From Planctomycetota bacterium (GTDB taxonomy: Bacteria > Planctomycetota > SKW154), in the NCBI GenBank assembly GCA_026418755.1, contig JAOAAR010000079.1, forward strand, positions 1 through 7,772: DNA of 7,772 nt, in the 5' to 3' direction. Every line of letters begins with the position of its first letter. Position 1 is the stretch's first letter. A program made the translations under genes and the position numbers. This document shows positions 1 to 4,961 of the stretch, in pieces. Below the pieces are notes generated by a model that searched no databases, was not told where the DNA came from, and was given only the letters and a program-made list of their open reading frames with translations.

Positions 1-19
1 AGATGTGTATAAGAGACAG
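1..19. other. Tn5 mosaic-end (Nextera) adapter remnant
   Basis: The first 19 bases read AGATGTGTATAAGAGACAG, which is exactly the Tn5 transposase mosaic end present in Nextera-type library adapters. It directly abuts the interrupted coding sequence of the next gene. This is untrimmed library sequence at a contig end, not genomic DNA of the organism. A natural Tn5-like insertion would need further transposon sequence, and none is visible. Confidence 0.96.
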
Positions 20-202
20 CTTCTCTCCCTCTTCATAGTAACGCTGACAGGCTTCAGTACTGATTGTAAAACCAGGTGGGACAGGTAGCCCGATTTTAGC
101 CATCTCCGCAAGATTCGCCCCCTTGCTTCCCAAAAGCCCCTTCATCTTCCTGTCTCCCTCGGTCTCTTTTCCTCCGAAAAAATAAACATATTTCTTTGCC
201 AT
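20..202 (-). CDS. ppdK: Pyruvate phosphate dikinase, N-terminal fragment (cut by contig end)
   Basis: Reading the minus strand from the ATG at 202 gives 61 codons beginning MAKKYVYFFGGKETEGD, then GLLGSKGANLAEM and GLPVPPGFTIST. These are the hallmark N-terminal motifs of the ATP-grasp domain of pyruvate phosphate dikinase (interconversion of pyruvate, ATP and Pi with PEP, AMP and PPi). The family is about 870-900 residues, so only about 7% is present; the reading runs into the adapter at base 19 and the truncation is an assembly edge, not a mutation. An AAGGG-like ribosome site lies about 8 bases upstream of the ATG. PEP synthase shares the SKGANL and PPGF motifs, but the KYVYFFGG opening fits PPDK better. 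It is divergent from the defence operon and probably functionally separate. Confidence 0.9.
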
Positions 203-238
203 ATAAAAAACCCTTAAAACTGTTGAACCTGAAAAGTA

Positions 239-267
239 AGATTACGACAAACTGCGGTAAAAATCAA
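239..267 (-). promoter_or_regulatory. Weak candidate promoter for ppdK
   Basis: On the minus strand TTGATT (262-267) and TAATCT (239-244) are separated by 17 bases, about 37 bases upstream of the ppdK ATG. The -35 is a fair match, the -10 is poor. It is proposed mainly because a leftward promoter must lie somewhere between 203 and 338. Confidence 0.25.
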
Positions 268-287
268 CCAAAACTTCTACTACCCGA

Positions 288-311
288 TTTCTTTCTTTTG
301 CAAGAAAGAAA
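288..311. repeat. 10-bp inverted repeat in the divergent intergenic region
   Basis: TTTCTTTCTT (288-297) and AAGAAAGAAA (302-311) form a perfect 10-bp stem around a TTGC loop, between the two divergent genes. Neither strand carries a T-run after the stem, so it is not an intrinsic terminator. It could be a protein-binding palindrome or simply low-complexity purine/pyrimidine sequence. Confidence 0.5.
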
Positions 312-338
312 AAAAGAAGAAAGAATCTGTTTTTTCTC

Positions 339-367
339 TTGACACAGTCGAAATGAGGTATTATAGT
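339..367 (+). promoter_or_regulatory. Sigma-70-type promoter of the rrf2-hcp operon
   Basis: A perfect -35 box TTGACA (339-344) is followed after 17 bases by TATAGT (362-367), a five-of-six match to the -10 consensus. The predicted start point is near 374, giving a leader of about 35 bases before the regulator ATG at 409. The surroundings are very A/T-rich. The -10 box lies inside the left arm of the inverted repeat at 360-391. Confidence 0.75.
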
Positions 368-391
368 ATTATAATGTTTCTATACTATAAT
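360..391. promoter_or_regulatory. Inverted-repeat operator overlapping the -10 box, probable Rrf2 autoregulation site
   Basis: ATTATAGTAT (360-369) and ATACTATAAT (382-391) are perfect reverse complements separated by 12 bases. The left half also forms a near-perfect 16-bp palindrome with the bases up to 375 (one mismatch), so three related half-sites lie side by side. The repeat covers the -10 box and predicted start point of the promoter for the adjacent Rrf2 gene. Rrf2 repressors such as IscR and NsrR bind long dyads as dimers and are often autoregulated. Binding by this particular protein is inferred. Confidence 0.65.
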
Positions 392-408
392 TTCTGAGGG
401 CTAATGTT

Positions 409-897
409 ATGGCAAATGTCTTGCAAATATCAGAAGCAGCATCCCTCGCAATCCACTCTATGTGCATCCTCGCAAAAACAGAAAAACCTGCTCTTACAAG
501 TTCTGAACTGGCAGCACGACTCAAAGCATCAAGAACTCATCTCTCTAAGGTTATGCGTCATCTTGTAAAAGCAAGACTGCTTTTTTCCTCCCCAGGTCCC
601 ACAGGCGGATTCTCTTTGCAGAAGAAAAGCAGCAAGATTTCTCTCTTGAATGTTTATGAGGCGGTCGAGGGGAAGTTTATTCCTTGCAAATGCCTTGTCG
701 GAAAACCTGTCTGTTCCGGGAAAAAATGCGTATTTGGAGGGCTTCTCAGTGAAATAAACGAGAAAGTAAAAGGGCATTTTGAAAGAACCTACCTTTCAAG
801 TTTAACAGATGTTTTTGGAGATGATGAAAATGGTAAAAAAGAATCTAAACTCAAAGCGAAAAGCAAAAAAAGAGAGAAGAAAAATAGTAAGAATTGA
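409..897 (+). CDS. Rrf2-family transcriptional regulator, probably Fe-S containing (NsrR/IscR-like)
   Basis: The 162-residue product has the Rrf2 winged-helix fold: a helix-turn-helix at about residues 28-52 (SSELAARLKASRTHLSKVMRH) and the wing motif GPTGGFSL at 63-70. The following segment carries four cysteines (C93, C95, C102, C107) where IscR and NsrR hold their three Fe-S-ligating cysteines; the spacing is shorter than the usual x5-x5. Length is normal for the family apart from a Lys-rich tail of about 20 residues (from 143). The ATG at 409 has a GAGGG ribosome site at 396-400 with 8-base spacing. The gene heads an operon of NO- and oxygen-defence enzymes, so it is a likely sensor of NO, oxidant or Fe-S status; which signal is not shown by the sequence. 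Its 3' end overlaps the next gene by 68 bases in another frame. Confidence 0.9.
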   Translation: MANVLQISEAASLAIHSMCILAKTEKPALTSSELAARLKASRTHLSKVMRHLVKARLLFSSPGPTGGFSLQKKSSKISLLNVYEAVEGKFIPCKCLVGKPVCSGKKCVFGGLLSEINEKVKGHFERTYLSSLTDVFGDDENGKKESKLKAKSKKREKKNSKN

Positions 898-1627
898 TGA
901 GGAGAAATGTGATGGCTGTGGGAATTGTGTCGTCAACTGCCCTGAAGGTGCACTCAAAATCATCGGTGGTAAGGCGAGACTCGTGAAAGAATCGTTCTGC
1001 GATGGACTCGGCGCTTGTATCGGAGAATGCCCGACAGGCGCTTTGACCATTGAGGAGCGCCAAGCAGAACCGTTTGACGAGGAAGCGGTGAGAGAGCGTA
1101 TAAAGGAGGAGAGGATGAAAGAAGAACCTCTGCCGTGTGGTTGTCCCGGCTCCACTGTGATGGAGGTGAAGAAAGAAAAGAGAAGGAATAAGGAGAAAAG
1201 GATTGTTTGTCGAGAAGAGAGTATACCATCGCGATTAAGGAACTGGCCCATTCAGATTCATCTTGTTCCACCCAATGCTCCTTATCTGAAGGAGGCAGAA
1301 CTGTTAGTTGCTGCTGATTGTACTCCTTGTGCTTTCGCCGACTTTCACTACCGATTCTTGAACAACAGAATCTTACTATTGGGTTGTCCTAAACTTCACG
1401 ATGCGGAGTTTTATCGTCTTAAACTCTACCGAATCTTCAAAGAAAATGATATCAAAAGTGTTGATGTGGTCTTTATGGAGGTTCCCTGCTGTTATGGACT
1501 TGTACATCTCATCCAGAAAGCGATTGCGGAATCGAAAAAGAAGATTCCTCTGAAATTGACGAAAGTCGGTATTGATGGTGAGATACGGGAAGAGAGATTA
1601 GTGTCAGAAGAAGGAGTGAGTAGATGA
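830..1627 (+). CDS. 4Fe-4S ferredoxin-domain protein of hcp/rubrerythrin operons
   Basis: The 265-residue product has an N-terminal ferredoxin module. The first motif is complete (C27, C30, C33, C37 followed by Pro). The second, CDGLGACIGECP, has C57, C63 and C67 but Leu60 where the second cysteine would be. A charged linker leads to a C-terminal domain of about 120 residues with further cysteines: CGC at 103-105, DCTPC at 164-167, GCPK at 186 and PCCYG at 220-222. These look metal- or redox-linked, but I cannot name the domain. Start: ATG 830 is chosen because GGAG (817-820) sits 9 bases before it; in-frame ATGs at 809, 821 and 824 lack a properly spaced site. The first 18 residues are mostly Lys/Arg and are encoded inside the rrf2 gene. 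The stop overlaps the next start (ATGA), implying translational coupling. Likely role: electron transfer to Hcp or rubrerythrin (inferred from position). Confidence 0.85.
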   Translation: MVKKNLNSKRKAKKERRKIVRIDEEKCDGCGNCVVNCPEGALKIIGGKARLVKESFCDGLGACIGECPTGALTIEERQAEPFDEEAVRERIKEERMKEEPLPCGCPGSTVMEVKKEKRRNKEKRIVCREESIPSRLRNWPIQIHLVPPNAPYLKEAELLVAADCTPCAFADFHYRFLNNRILLLGCPKLHDAEFYRLKLYRIFKENDIKSVDVVFMEVPCCYGLVHLIQKAIAESKKKIPLKLTKVGIDGEIREERLVSEEGVSR

Positions 1628-2436
1628 AGTGCCCAGGACAAGACCTAAGATATTGGAAACCTGAAGACATATGTTATGTCAAATGTCCAGGTTGTGGTTC
1701 GGAACTCGAATTCTGGAAGGACGAGGCGAATCAGCGTTGCCAAAGATGCAAACATCTCGTGTGGAATCCGAAACTAAACTTGGGCTGTGCTGAATGGTGT
1801 CTATATGCCGAGCAATGTATTGGAGTGCTAAATAAGAAGGGGGTTTTAGTAGGAGGTAAACCTATGAGGATGAAAGGTTCGAGGACAGAGAAGAACATTC
1901 TGACCGCTTTTGCAGGCGAGTCGCAGGCGCGCAACCGTTATACCTATTTTGCCAGTCAGGCGCGCAAAGAAGGTTACGAGCAGATTGCCGCCATCTTCGA
2001 GGAGACAGCGAATCAGGAGAAAGAACACGCAAAAAGGTTGTTTAAGTTTCTTGAAGGCGGTGAAGTAGAGATTACTGCAAAATTTCCCGCTGGTGTGATT
2101 GGGACGACGCTTGAGAACCTCAAAGCGGCAGCGGCAGGTGAAAATTATGAGCATTCGGAAATGTATCCTGAATTCGCAAAAACCGCTGAAAAAGAAGGCT
2201 TCGTAGACATAGCGAAAACCTTCTTGGCGATTGCAGTCGCAGAAAAATACCACGAAAGACGCTATCGCAACTTTATAGCCAACCTCGAATCCGGCTCGGT
2301 CTTTAAACGGAAAACGAAAACAACTTGGCGCTGCCGTAACTGCGGATTCATTTATGAGGGAACGGAGGCACCGAAAGAATGCCCCTCTTGCGCACATCCG
2401 CAGGCATATTTTGAAGTTTTGTGCGAGGAGAAGTGA
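1624..2436 (+). CDS. rbr: Rubrerythrin with an N-terminal Cys-rich zinc-ribbon-like domain (fusion)
   Basis: The 270-residue reading frame has two parts. Residues 1-67 begin MKCPGQDLRYWKPEDI and hold a zinc-ribbon pattern (C21, C24, C39, C42) plus C55, C59 and C65; I recall this module as a stand-alone or fused domain in anaerobes, function unknown. Residues 81-270 are a complete rubrerythrin of normal length (190 aa): diiron ligands E99, E132, H135, E173, E176, E207, H210 and a C-terminal rubredoxin-like site C237, C240, C253, C256. Rubrerythrin reduces hydrogen peroxide to water in the cytoplasm with electrons from rubredoxin-like donors. ATG 1624 has AAGGAG at 1611-1616 and overlaps the previous stop. 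The linker, residues 68-80, contains a perfect ribosome site before Met81 (ATG 1864), so separate rubrerythrin synthesis is likely. Fusion by loss of a stop codon is an alternative history. Confidence 0.93.
   Translation: MKCPGQDLRYWKPEDICYVKCPGCGSELEFWKDEANQRCQRCKHLVWNPKLNLGCAEWCLYAEQCIGVLNKKGVLVGGKPMRMKGSRTEKNILTAFAGESQARNRYTYFASQARKEGYEQIAAIFEETANQEKEHAKRLFKFLEGGEVEITAKFPAGVIGTTLENLKAAAAGENYEHSEMYPEFAKTAEKEGFVDIAKTFLAIAVAEKYHERRYRNFIANLESGSVFKRKTKTTWRCRNCGFIYEGTEAPKECPSCAHPQAYFEVLCEEK
1851..1866 (+). promoter_or_regulatory. Internal ribosome binding site and start codon for stand-alone rubrerythrin
   Basis: AGGAGG (1851-1856) followed after 7 bases by ATG (1864-1866) lies in frame inside the fused gene, exactly where a classical rubrerythrin starts (MRMKGSRTEKNILTAFAGES). 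The spacing and match are as good as any true start in this window. Confidence 0.7.
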
Positions 2437-2466
2437 CATAAGGACACTCTAATGAGGAGACAAAAG

Positions 2467-2640
2467 ATGAGTGACTGGGTGGTGATTCTCATCATTGTTG
2501 GATTCATAGCAGGCTGGTTTGTCTTGCAAAAATGGGTGCTACCAAAGTTCGGAATCTCAACTTGATTTTCGCCGAAATGCTCGGAGCCTGCGGAGCAGGG
2601 AGAACAAAACAAATATGATGAACATAACAAGGACGAATAG
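2467..2640 (+). CDS. Small membrane protein, candidate selenoprotein (TGA codon 33 read as Sec)
   Basis: ATG 2467 follows GAGGAG (2454-2459) by 7 bases and encodes MSDWVVILIIVGFIAGWFVL, a single membrane helix at about residues 4-22, then QKWVLPKFGIST and TGA at 2563-2565. Read conventionally this is a 32-residue peptide. The frame stays open past the TGA for 24 more codons, giving UFSPKC and a hydrophilic, acid-rich tail, to TAG at 2638-2640. That stop is merged with the ribosome site of hcp, whose ATG is 11 bases on. Read this way the protein is 57 residues with Sec33 and Cys38 just after the membrane anchor, a plausible redox pair. A hairpin lies at a suitable distance behind the TGA. The first 32 codons are well supported (0.8); selenocysteine insertion is an inference (about 0.5). 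I recognise no named family; the role is presumably redox or membrane anchoring for its operon partners. Confidence 0.6.
2578..2602 (+). promoter_or_regulatory. Candidate bacterial SECIS hairpin behind TGA 2563-2565
   Basis: Two alternative stems are possible. TGCTC (2578-2582) pairs with GAGCA (2593-2597) around a 10-base loop starting GG. Alternatively CCTGC (2587-2591) pairs with GCAGG (2595-2599) around a GGA loop, extended by CTC/GAG (2580-2582 with 2600-2602) across a GGAG bulge. The apical loop starts 17 or 26 bases after the TGA and has G in its first two positions. Both agree with the published general rules for bacterial SECIS elements as I remember them (loop 16-37 bases after UGA, G early in the loop). 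Confidence 0.45.
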
Positions 2641-2651
2641 GAGAGATTGAA

Positions 2652-3965
2652 ATGGTTGAACAGAATGGATTGGAAATGTTTTGCTATCAGTGTTCACAGA
2701 CGGCACGGGGAACAGGTTGCACAGTCAGGGGGGTGTGCGGTAAAGTGCCGACTGTTGCACGCTTGATTGACAACCTCTTCTTTGCCGCAAAAGGGATGTG
2801 CGCCTATCTTTACCATGCGCGCGAATTAGGCTACAATGATGAGGAAGTCAATGACTATGTCAGACGTGCTCTTTATGCAACTTTCACAAATGTTAATTTT
2901 GACCCCGATGATTTGTTTAATATGGCGCTTGAAGCAGGCAAAATGAACATAAAAACAATGGCACTTCTTAAGAAAGCACATATCGAGAAATACGGCGAAC
3001 CTCAGCCGACGAAGGTGAAAACAGGCACCGTTAAAGGGCGCGGGATTCTTGTCACAGGCCATTCCCTCAAATGCCTCGAAGAGTTGTTAAAGCAAACAGA
3101 AGGGACGGGAATAAACATCTACACCCATTCTGAAATGTTGCCTGCACACGGCTATCCTGGACTCAAGAAATACAGGCACCTTGTCGGAAATCTCGGCAAG
3201 GCTTGGTTCGACCAAAAGCAATTGTTTTCCAAGTATCCTGTTGCTATTCTCGCAACCACGAATTGTGCTTTAATTCCAAAAGATGACTATAAGGATAGAA
3301 TGTTTACGACAGGACCGGTCAGGTTGCCGGGCGTCCAGCATATTGAAGGGTACGACTATTCGCTTGTTGTCAAGAAAGCGAAGTCGTTGCCTGAACTTCC
3401 AGACGCACCAGGCGATGTTACTCTTACAACAGGTTTTTCCAGATCTGTTGTGCTGTCGCTTGCAGACAAGATAGTGGAACTTGTGAGGAAGGGAAAGATA
3501 AGAAGATTCTTTGTTGTCGGCGGTTGCGATTCTCCGCACAAGAATGCGCCATATTATCGCGAACTTGTCGAAAAACTACCGAAAGACACGGTTGTCCTCA
3601 CCCTTGCTTGTGGTAAATACAGGTTCAACGATTTGGGACTCGGCGATATTGATGGTATTCCGCGCTTGATTGATTTAGGACAGTGCAACGATGCGATTGT
3701 GGCGCTTGAGATTGCCCAAGCGCTTGCTGATGCGTTTGGTGTTTCCGTCAATGAACTTCCACTCTCAATCGTTTTGAGTTGGATGGAACAGAAAGCGGTG
3801 GCGATTTTCTGGAGTTTGTTGTCTCTTGGACTTAAGAATATGTTTATCGGACCGATTGTTCCCGCCTTCTTCAATAATGAGATAACAAACAGAATCGTGG
3901 AAAGTTATAATCTCCGATTGATAAGTTCTGTTGACGAAGACTTAAAAATCCTACTAAAATGGTAG
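2652..3965 (+). CDS. hcp: Hybrid-cluster protein / hydroxylamine reductase, class III
   Basis: The 437-residue product carries the N-terminal cubane motif C11-x2-C14-x8-C23-x5-C29 and every hybrid-cluster ligand: H137, E161, C205, C292 (the persulfide cysteine, in GGCDSPH), C320, C345 and E379. It is about 110 residues shorter than class I/II Hcp (about 550) because part of the helical domain after the cubane is missing; this is the class III form described from thermophiles and archaea. Known activities are NO reduction to N2O and hydroxylamine reduction to ammonia, in the cytoplasm. No Hcr-type reductase is encoded nearby, so the operon ferredoxin may feed it electrons. ATG 2652 has AGGAGA at 2639-2644, spacing 7; Met9 (2676) matches the start of shorter homologues but has a weak site. 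The last codons and TAG lie inside the terminator hairpin. Confidence 0.96.
   Translation: MVEQNGLEMFCYQCSQTARGTGCTVRGVCGKVPTVARLIDNLFFAAKGMCAYLYHARELGYNDEEVNDYVRRALYATFTNVNFDPDDLFNMALEAGKMNIKTMALLKKAHIEKYGEPQPTKVKTGTVKGRGILVTGHSLKCLEELLKQTEGTGINIYTHSEMLPAHGYPGLKKYRHLVGNLGKAWFDQKQLFSKYPVAILATTNCALIPKDDYKDRMFTTGPVRLPGVQHIEGYDYSLVVKKAKSLPELPDAPGDVTLTTGFSRSVVLSLADKIVELVRKGKIRRFFVVGGCDSPHKNAPYYRELVEKLPKDTVVLTLACGKYRFNDLGLGDIDGIPRLIDLGQCNDAIVALEIAQALADAFGVSVNELPLSIVLSWMEQKAVAIFWSLLSLGLKNMFIGPIVPAFFNNEITNRIVESYNLRLISSVDEDLKILLKW
3931..3960 (+). promoter_or_regulatory. Candidate promoter for the dfx-fdp-hrb unit, nested in the 3' end of hcp
   Basis: TTGACG (3931-3936, five of six) and TAAAAT (3955-3960, five of six) are 18 bases apart. 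The predicted start is near 3967, leaving a leader of about 30 bases before the dfx ATG at 3997. The -10 box coincides with the loop of the terminator hairpin. TACTAAAAT (3952-3960) also resembles the right arm of the rrf2 operator (TACTATAAT, one mismatch), a hint of shared regulation that may be chance. Confidence 0.5.
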
Positions 3966-3973
3966 GATTTTTT
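3944..3973 (+). terminator. Rho-independent terminator at the end of hcp
   Basis: AAAAATCCTAC (3944-3954) pairs perfectly with GTAGGATTTTT (3962-3972) around the 7-base loop TAAAATG, and a run of six T (3968-3973) follows the G/C-containing part of the stem. The hcp stop codon TAG (3963-3965) lies in the descending arm. The upper seven pairs (ATCCTAC/GTAGGAT) are the firm part; the A/T pairs below double as the U-tract. Because the ribosome terminates within it, termination may be partial or coupled to translation. Confidence 0.72.
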
Positions 3974-3996
3974 GGATTCTTTTGGAGGAGAGTTCG

Positions 3997-4374
3997 ATGA
4001 CTGAGAGATTACAGGTCTACAAATGTGAGGTTTGTGGTAACATCGTCACAGTGCTTCATTCCGGCAAGGGACAACTCGTCTGTTGCGGAAAGCCGATGAA
4101 ACTGTTTGTGGAGAACACAGTGGATGCTGCGTACGAAAAACACCTCCCCGTTGTAGAGAAGACCTCAAACGGGTTTATGGTGAGGGTTGGAAGTGTTGCT
4201 CATCCAATGGAAGAGAAGCACTATATCGAATGGATTGAGTTGATTACTGAGGATGGCAGGTCTTACAGGAGGTTTTTAAAGCCTGGGGAGAAGCCCGAGG
4301 CAGAGTTCTGTATCACAGCAGATAGAGTCACTGCGAGAGAATACTGCAATCTGCACGGTTTGTGGAAAAAATGA
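3997..4374 (+). CDS. dfx: Desulfoferrodoxin (two-iron superoxide reductase)
   Basis: The 125-residue product matches class II desulfoferrodoxin in length and motifs. Centre I, desulforedoxin-like FeCys4, is C10, C13, C29 and C30. Centre II, the catalytic Fe with four His and one Cys, is H49, H69, H75, C117 and H120, with the active-site EKH (47-49) and HPMEEKH (69-75) signatures intact. It reduces superoxide to hydrogen peroxide in the cytoplasm without making oxygen, taking electrons from rubredoxin, which Hrb downstream could provide. ATG 3997 follows GGAGGAG (3984-3990) by 6 bases; a TTG 15 bases upstream is not needed. It is the first gene after the hcp terminator and probably starts its own transcript. 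Confidence 0.97.
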   Translation: MTERLQVYKCEVCGNIVTVLHSGKGQLVCCGKPMKLFVENTVDAAYEKHLPVVEKTSNGFMVRVGSVAHPMEEKHYIEWIELITEDGRSYRRFLKPGEKPEAEFCITADRVTAREYCNLHGLWKK

Positions 4375-4433
4375 AGCGAAACATCTTTGTTGTTGTAAAA
4401 CAGAAAGACGAGAATGTAGACTTTAAACTTTAA
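4371..4433 (+). CDS. Possible 20-codon micro-ORF overlapping the dfx stop
   Basis: ATG 4371 overlaps the dfx TGA as ATGA and opens 20 codons (MKRNIFVVVKQKDENVDFKL) ending at TAA 4431-4433. The only ribosome-site candidate, GTGGA at 4362-4366, is 4 bases away and weak, but ATGA overlaps allow re-initiation. It would occupy most of the otherwise empty 90-base gap before the next gene. It could be a leader peptide or chance; no family is recognised. Confidence 0.25.
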   Translation: MKRNIFVVVKQKDENVDFKL

Positions 4434-4464
4434 CAGTGGGGAAGGCGTATTAAAGTGGATTGCA

Positions 4465-4941
4465 ATGTCAGATAAGAAAAAGGCTTTGTTTGATTCTCTT
4501 GTAAAGAAGGTAGAAGGGATAGTAAGTGGAGGTGAGATAGAGCCATATGAGAGACTTCGTTCAGTTTGCAAACTTCTTAAAGAAGAAGTAGCCCATTACA
4601 ACTGGGTCGGATTCTACATCGTTGACAAAAAGAATAAGAACGAACTGTTTCTCGGACCTTATGAGGGAGAACCGACGGTTCATACGAGGATTCCATTTGG
4701 GAAAGGAATCTGTGGACAGGCTGCTGCGGTAGAAAAGCCTTTCCTTGTGCAAGATGTTTCGCAGGAGACGAACTATCTCGCTTGTAGTATGAAGACGAAA
4801 TCCGAAGTAGTCCTGCCCATTTTTAAGGGCGGAGAGTTTGTCGCAGAATTGGACATAGATTCTCATATGAAAAACGCTTTTGACGATTTAGATTTAGATT
4901 TTCTTAAAAGAGTCTGTGATATTGTTTCTGCTCTATTTTGA
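4465..4941 (+). CDS. GAF-domain protein of the free methionine-R-sulfoxide reductase (fRMsr/YebR) type
   Basis: The 158-residue protein is a single GAF domain with the fRMsr signatures NWVGFYI (46-52), RIPFGKGICGQAA (75-87), LVQDVS, YLAC (104-107), SEVVLPI and ELDIDSH. E. coli fRMsr uses three cysteines (84, 94, 118). Here C83 and C107 match 94 and 118, the latter generally viewed as catalytic, but the position of Cys84, reported as resolving, is His73. The protein may therefore reduce free Met-R-sulfoxide with another resolving thiol, or be a redox or small-molecule sensor derived from the family. The sequence cannot decide. ATG 4465 has only a weak GTGGA site (4455-4459). Its TGA at 4939-4941 lies 20 bases before the flavodiiron gene, placing it in the same oxidative-damage operon. 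Confidence 0.85.
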   Translation: MSDKKKALFDSLVKKVEGIVSGGEIEPYERLRSVCKLLKEEVAHYNWVGFYIVDKKNKNELFLGPYEGEPTVHTRIPFGKGICGQAAAVEKPFLVQDVSQETNYLACSMKTKSEVVLPIFKGGEFVAELDIDSHMKNAFDDLDLDFLKRVCDIVSALF

Positions 4942-4961
4942 TATTTGATAAGGGGGCGTTT

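Noticed and set aside
1..19. End of a natural Tn5/IS50 element
   Set aside because: The mosaic end is a synthetic hyperactive version used in libraries, and no IS50 sequence or target duplication adjoins it.
288..311. Hairpin TTTCTTTCTT/AAGAAAGAAA as an intrinsic terminator
   Set aside because: No T-run follows the stem on either strand and no gene ends here; kept only as an inverted repeat.
370..375. Perfect TATAAT as the -10 box of the rrf2 promoter
   Set aside because: It lies 25 bases after TTGACA and has no -35 box at 16-18 bases; TATAGT at 362-367 has the proper 17-base spacing.
802..1271. Minus-strand frames of 103 and 149 codons over the ferredoxin gene
   Set aside because: They are Ser/Phe-rich antisense shadows of a clear Fe-S protein gene, with no recognisable domain.
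1846..2439. Minus-strand 197-codon frame over rubrerythrin
   Set aside because: Cys/Phe/Arg-rich low-quality translation antisense to a protein with all catalytic ligands conserved; a shadow.
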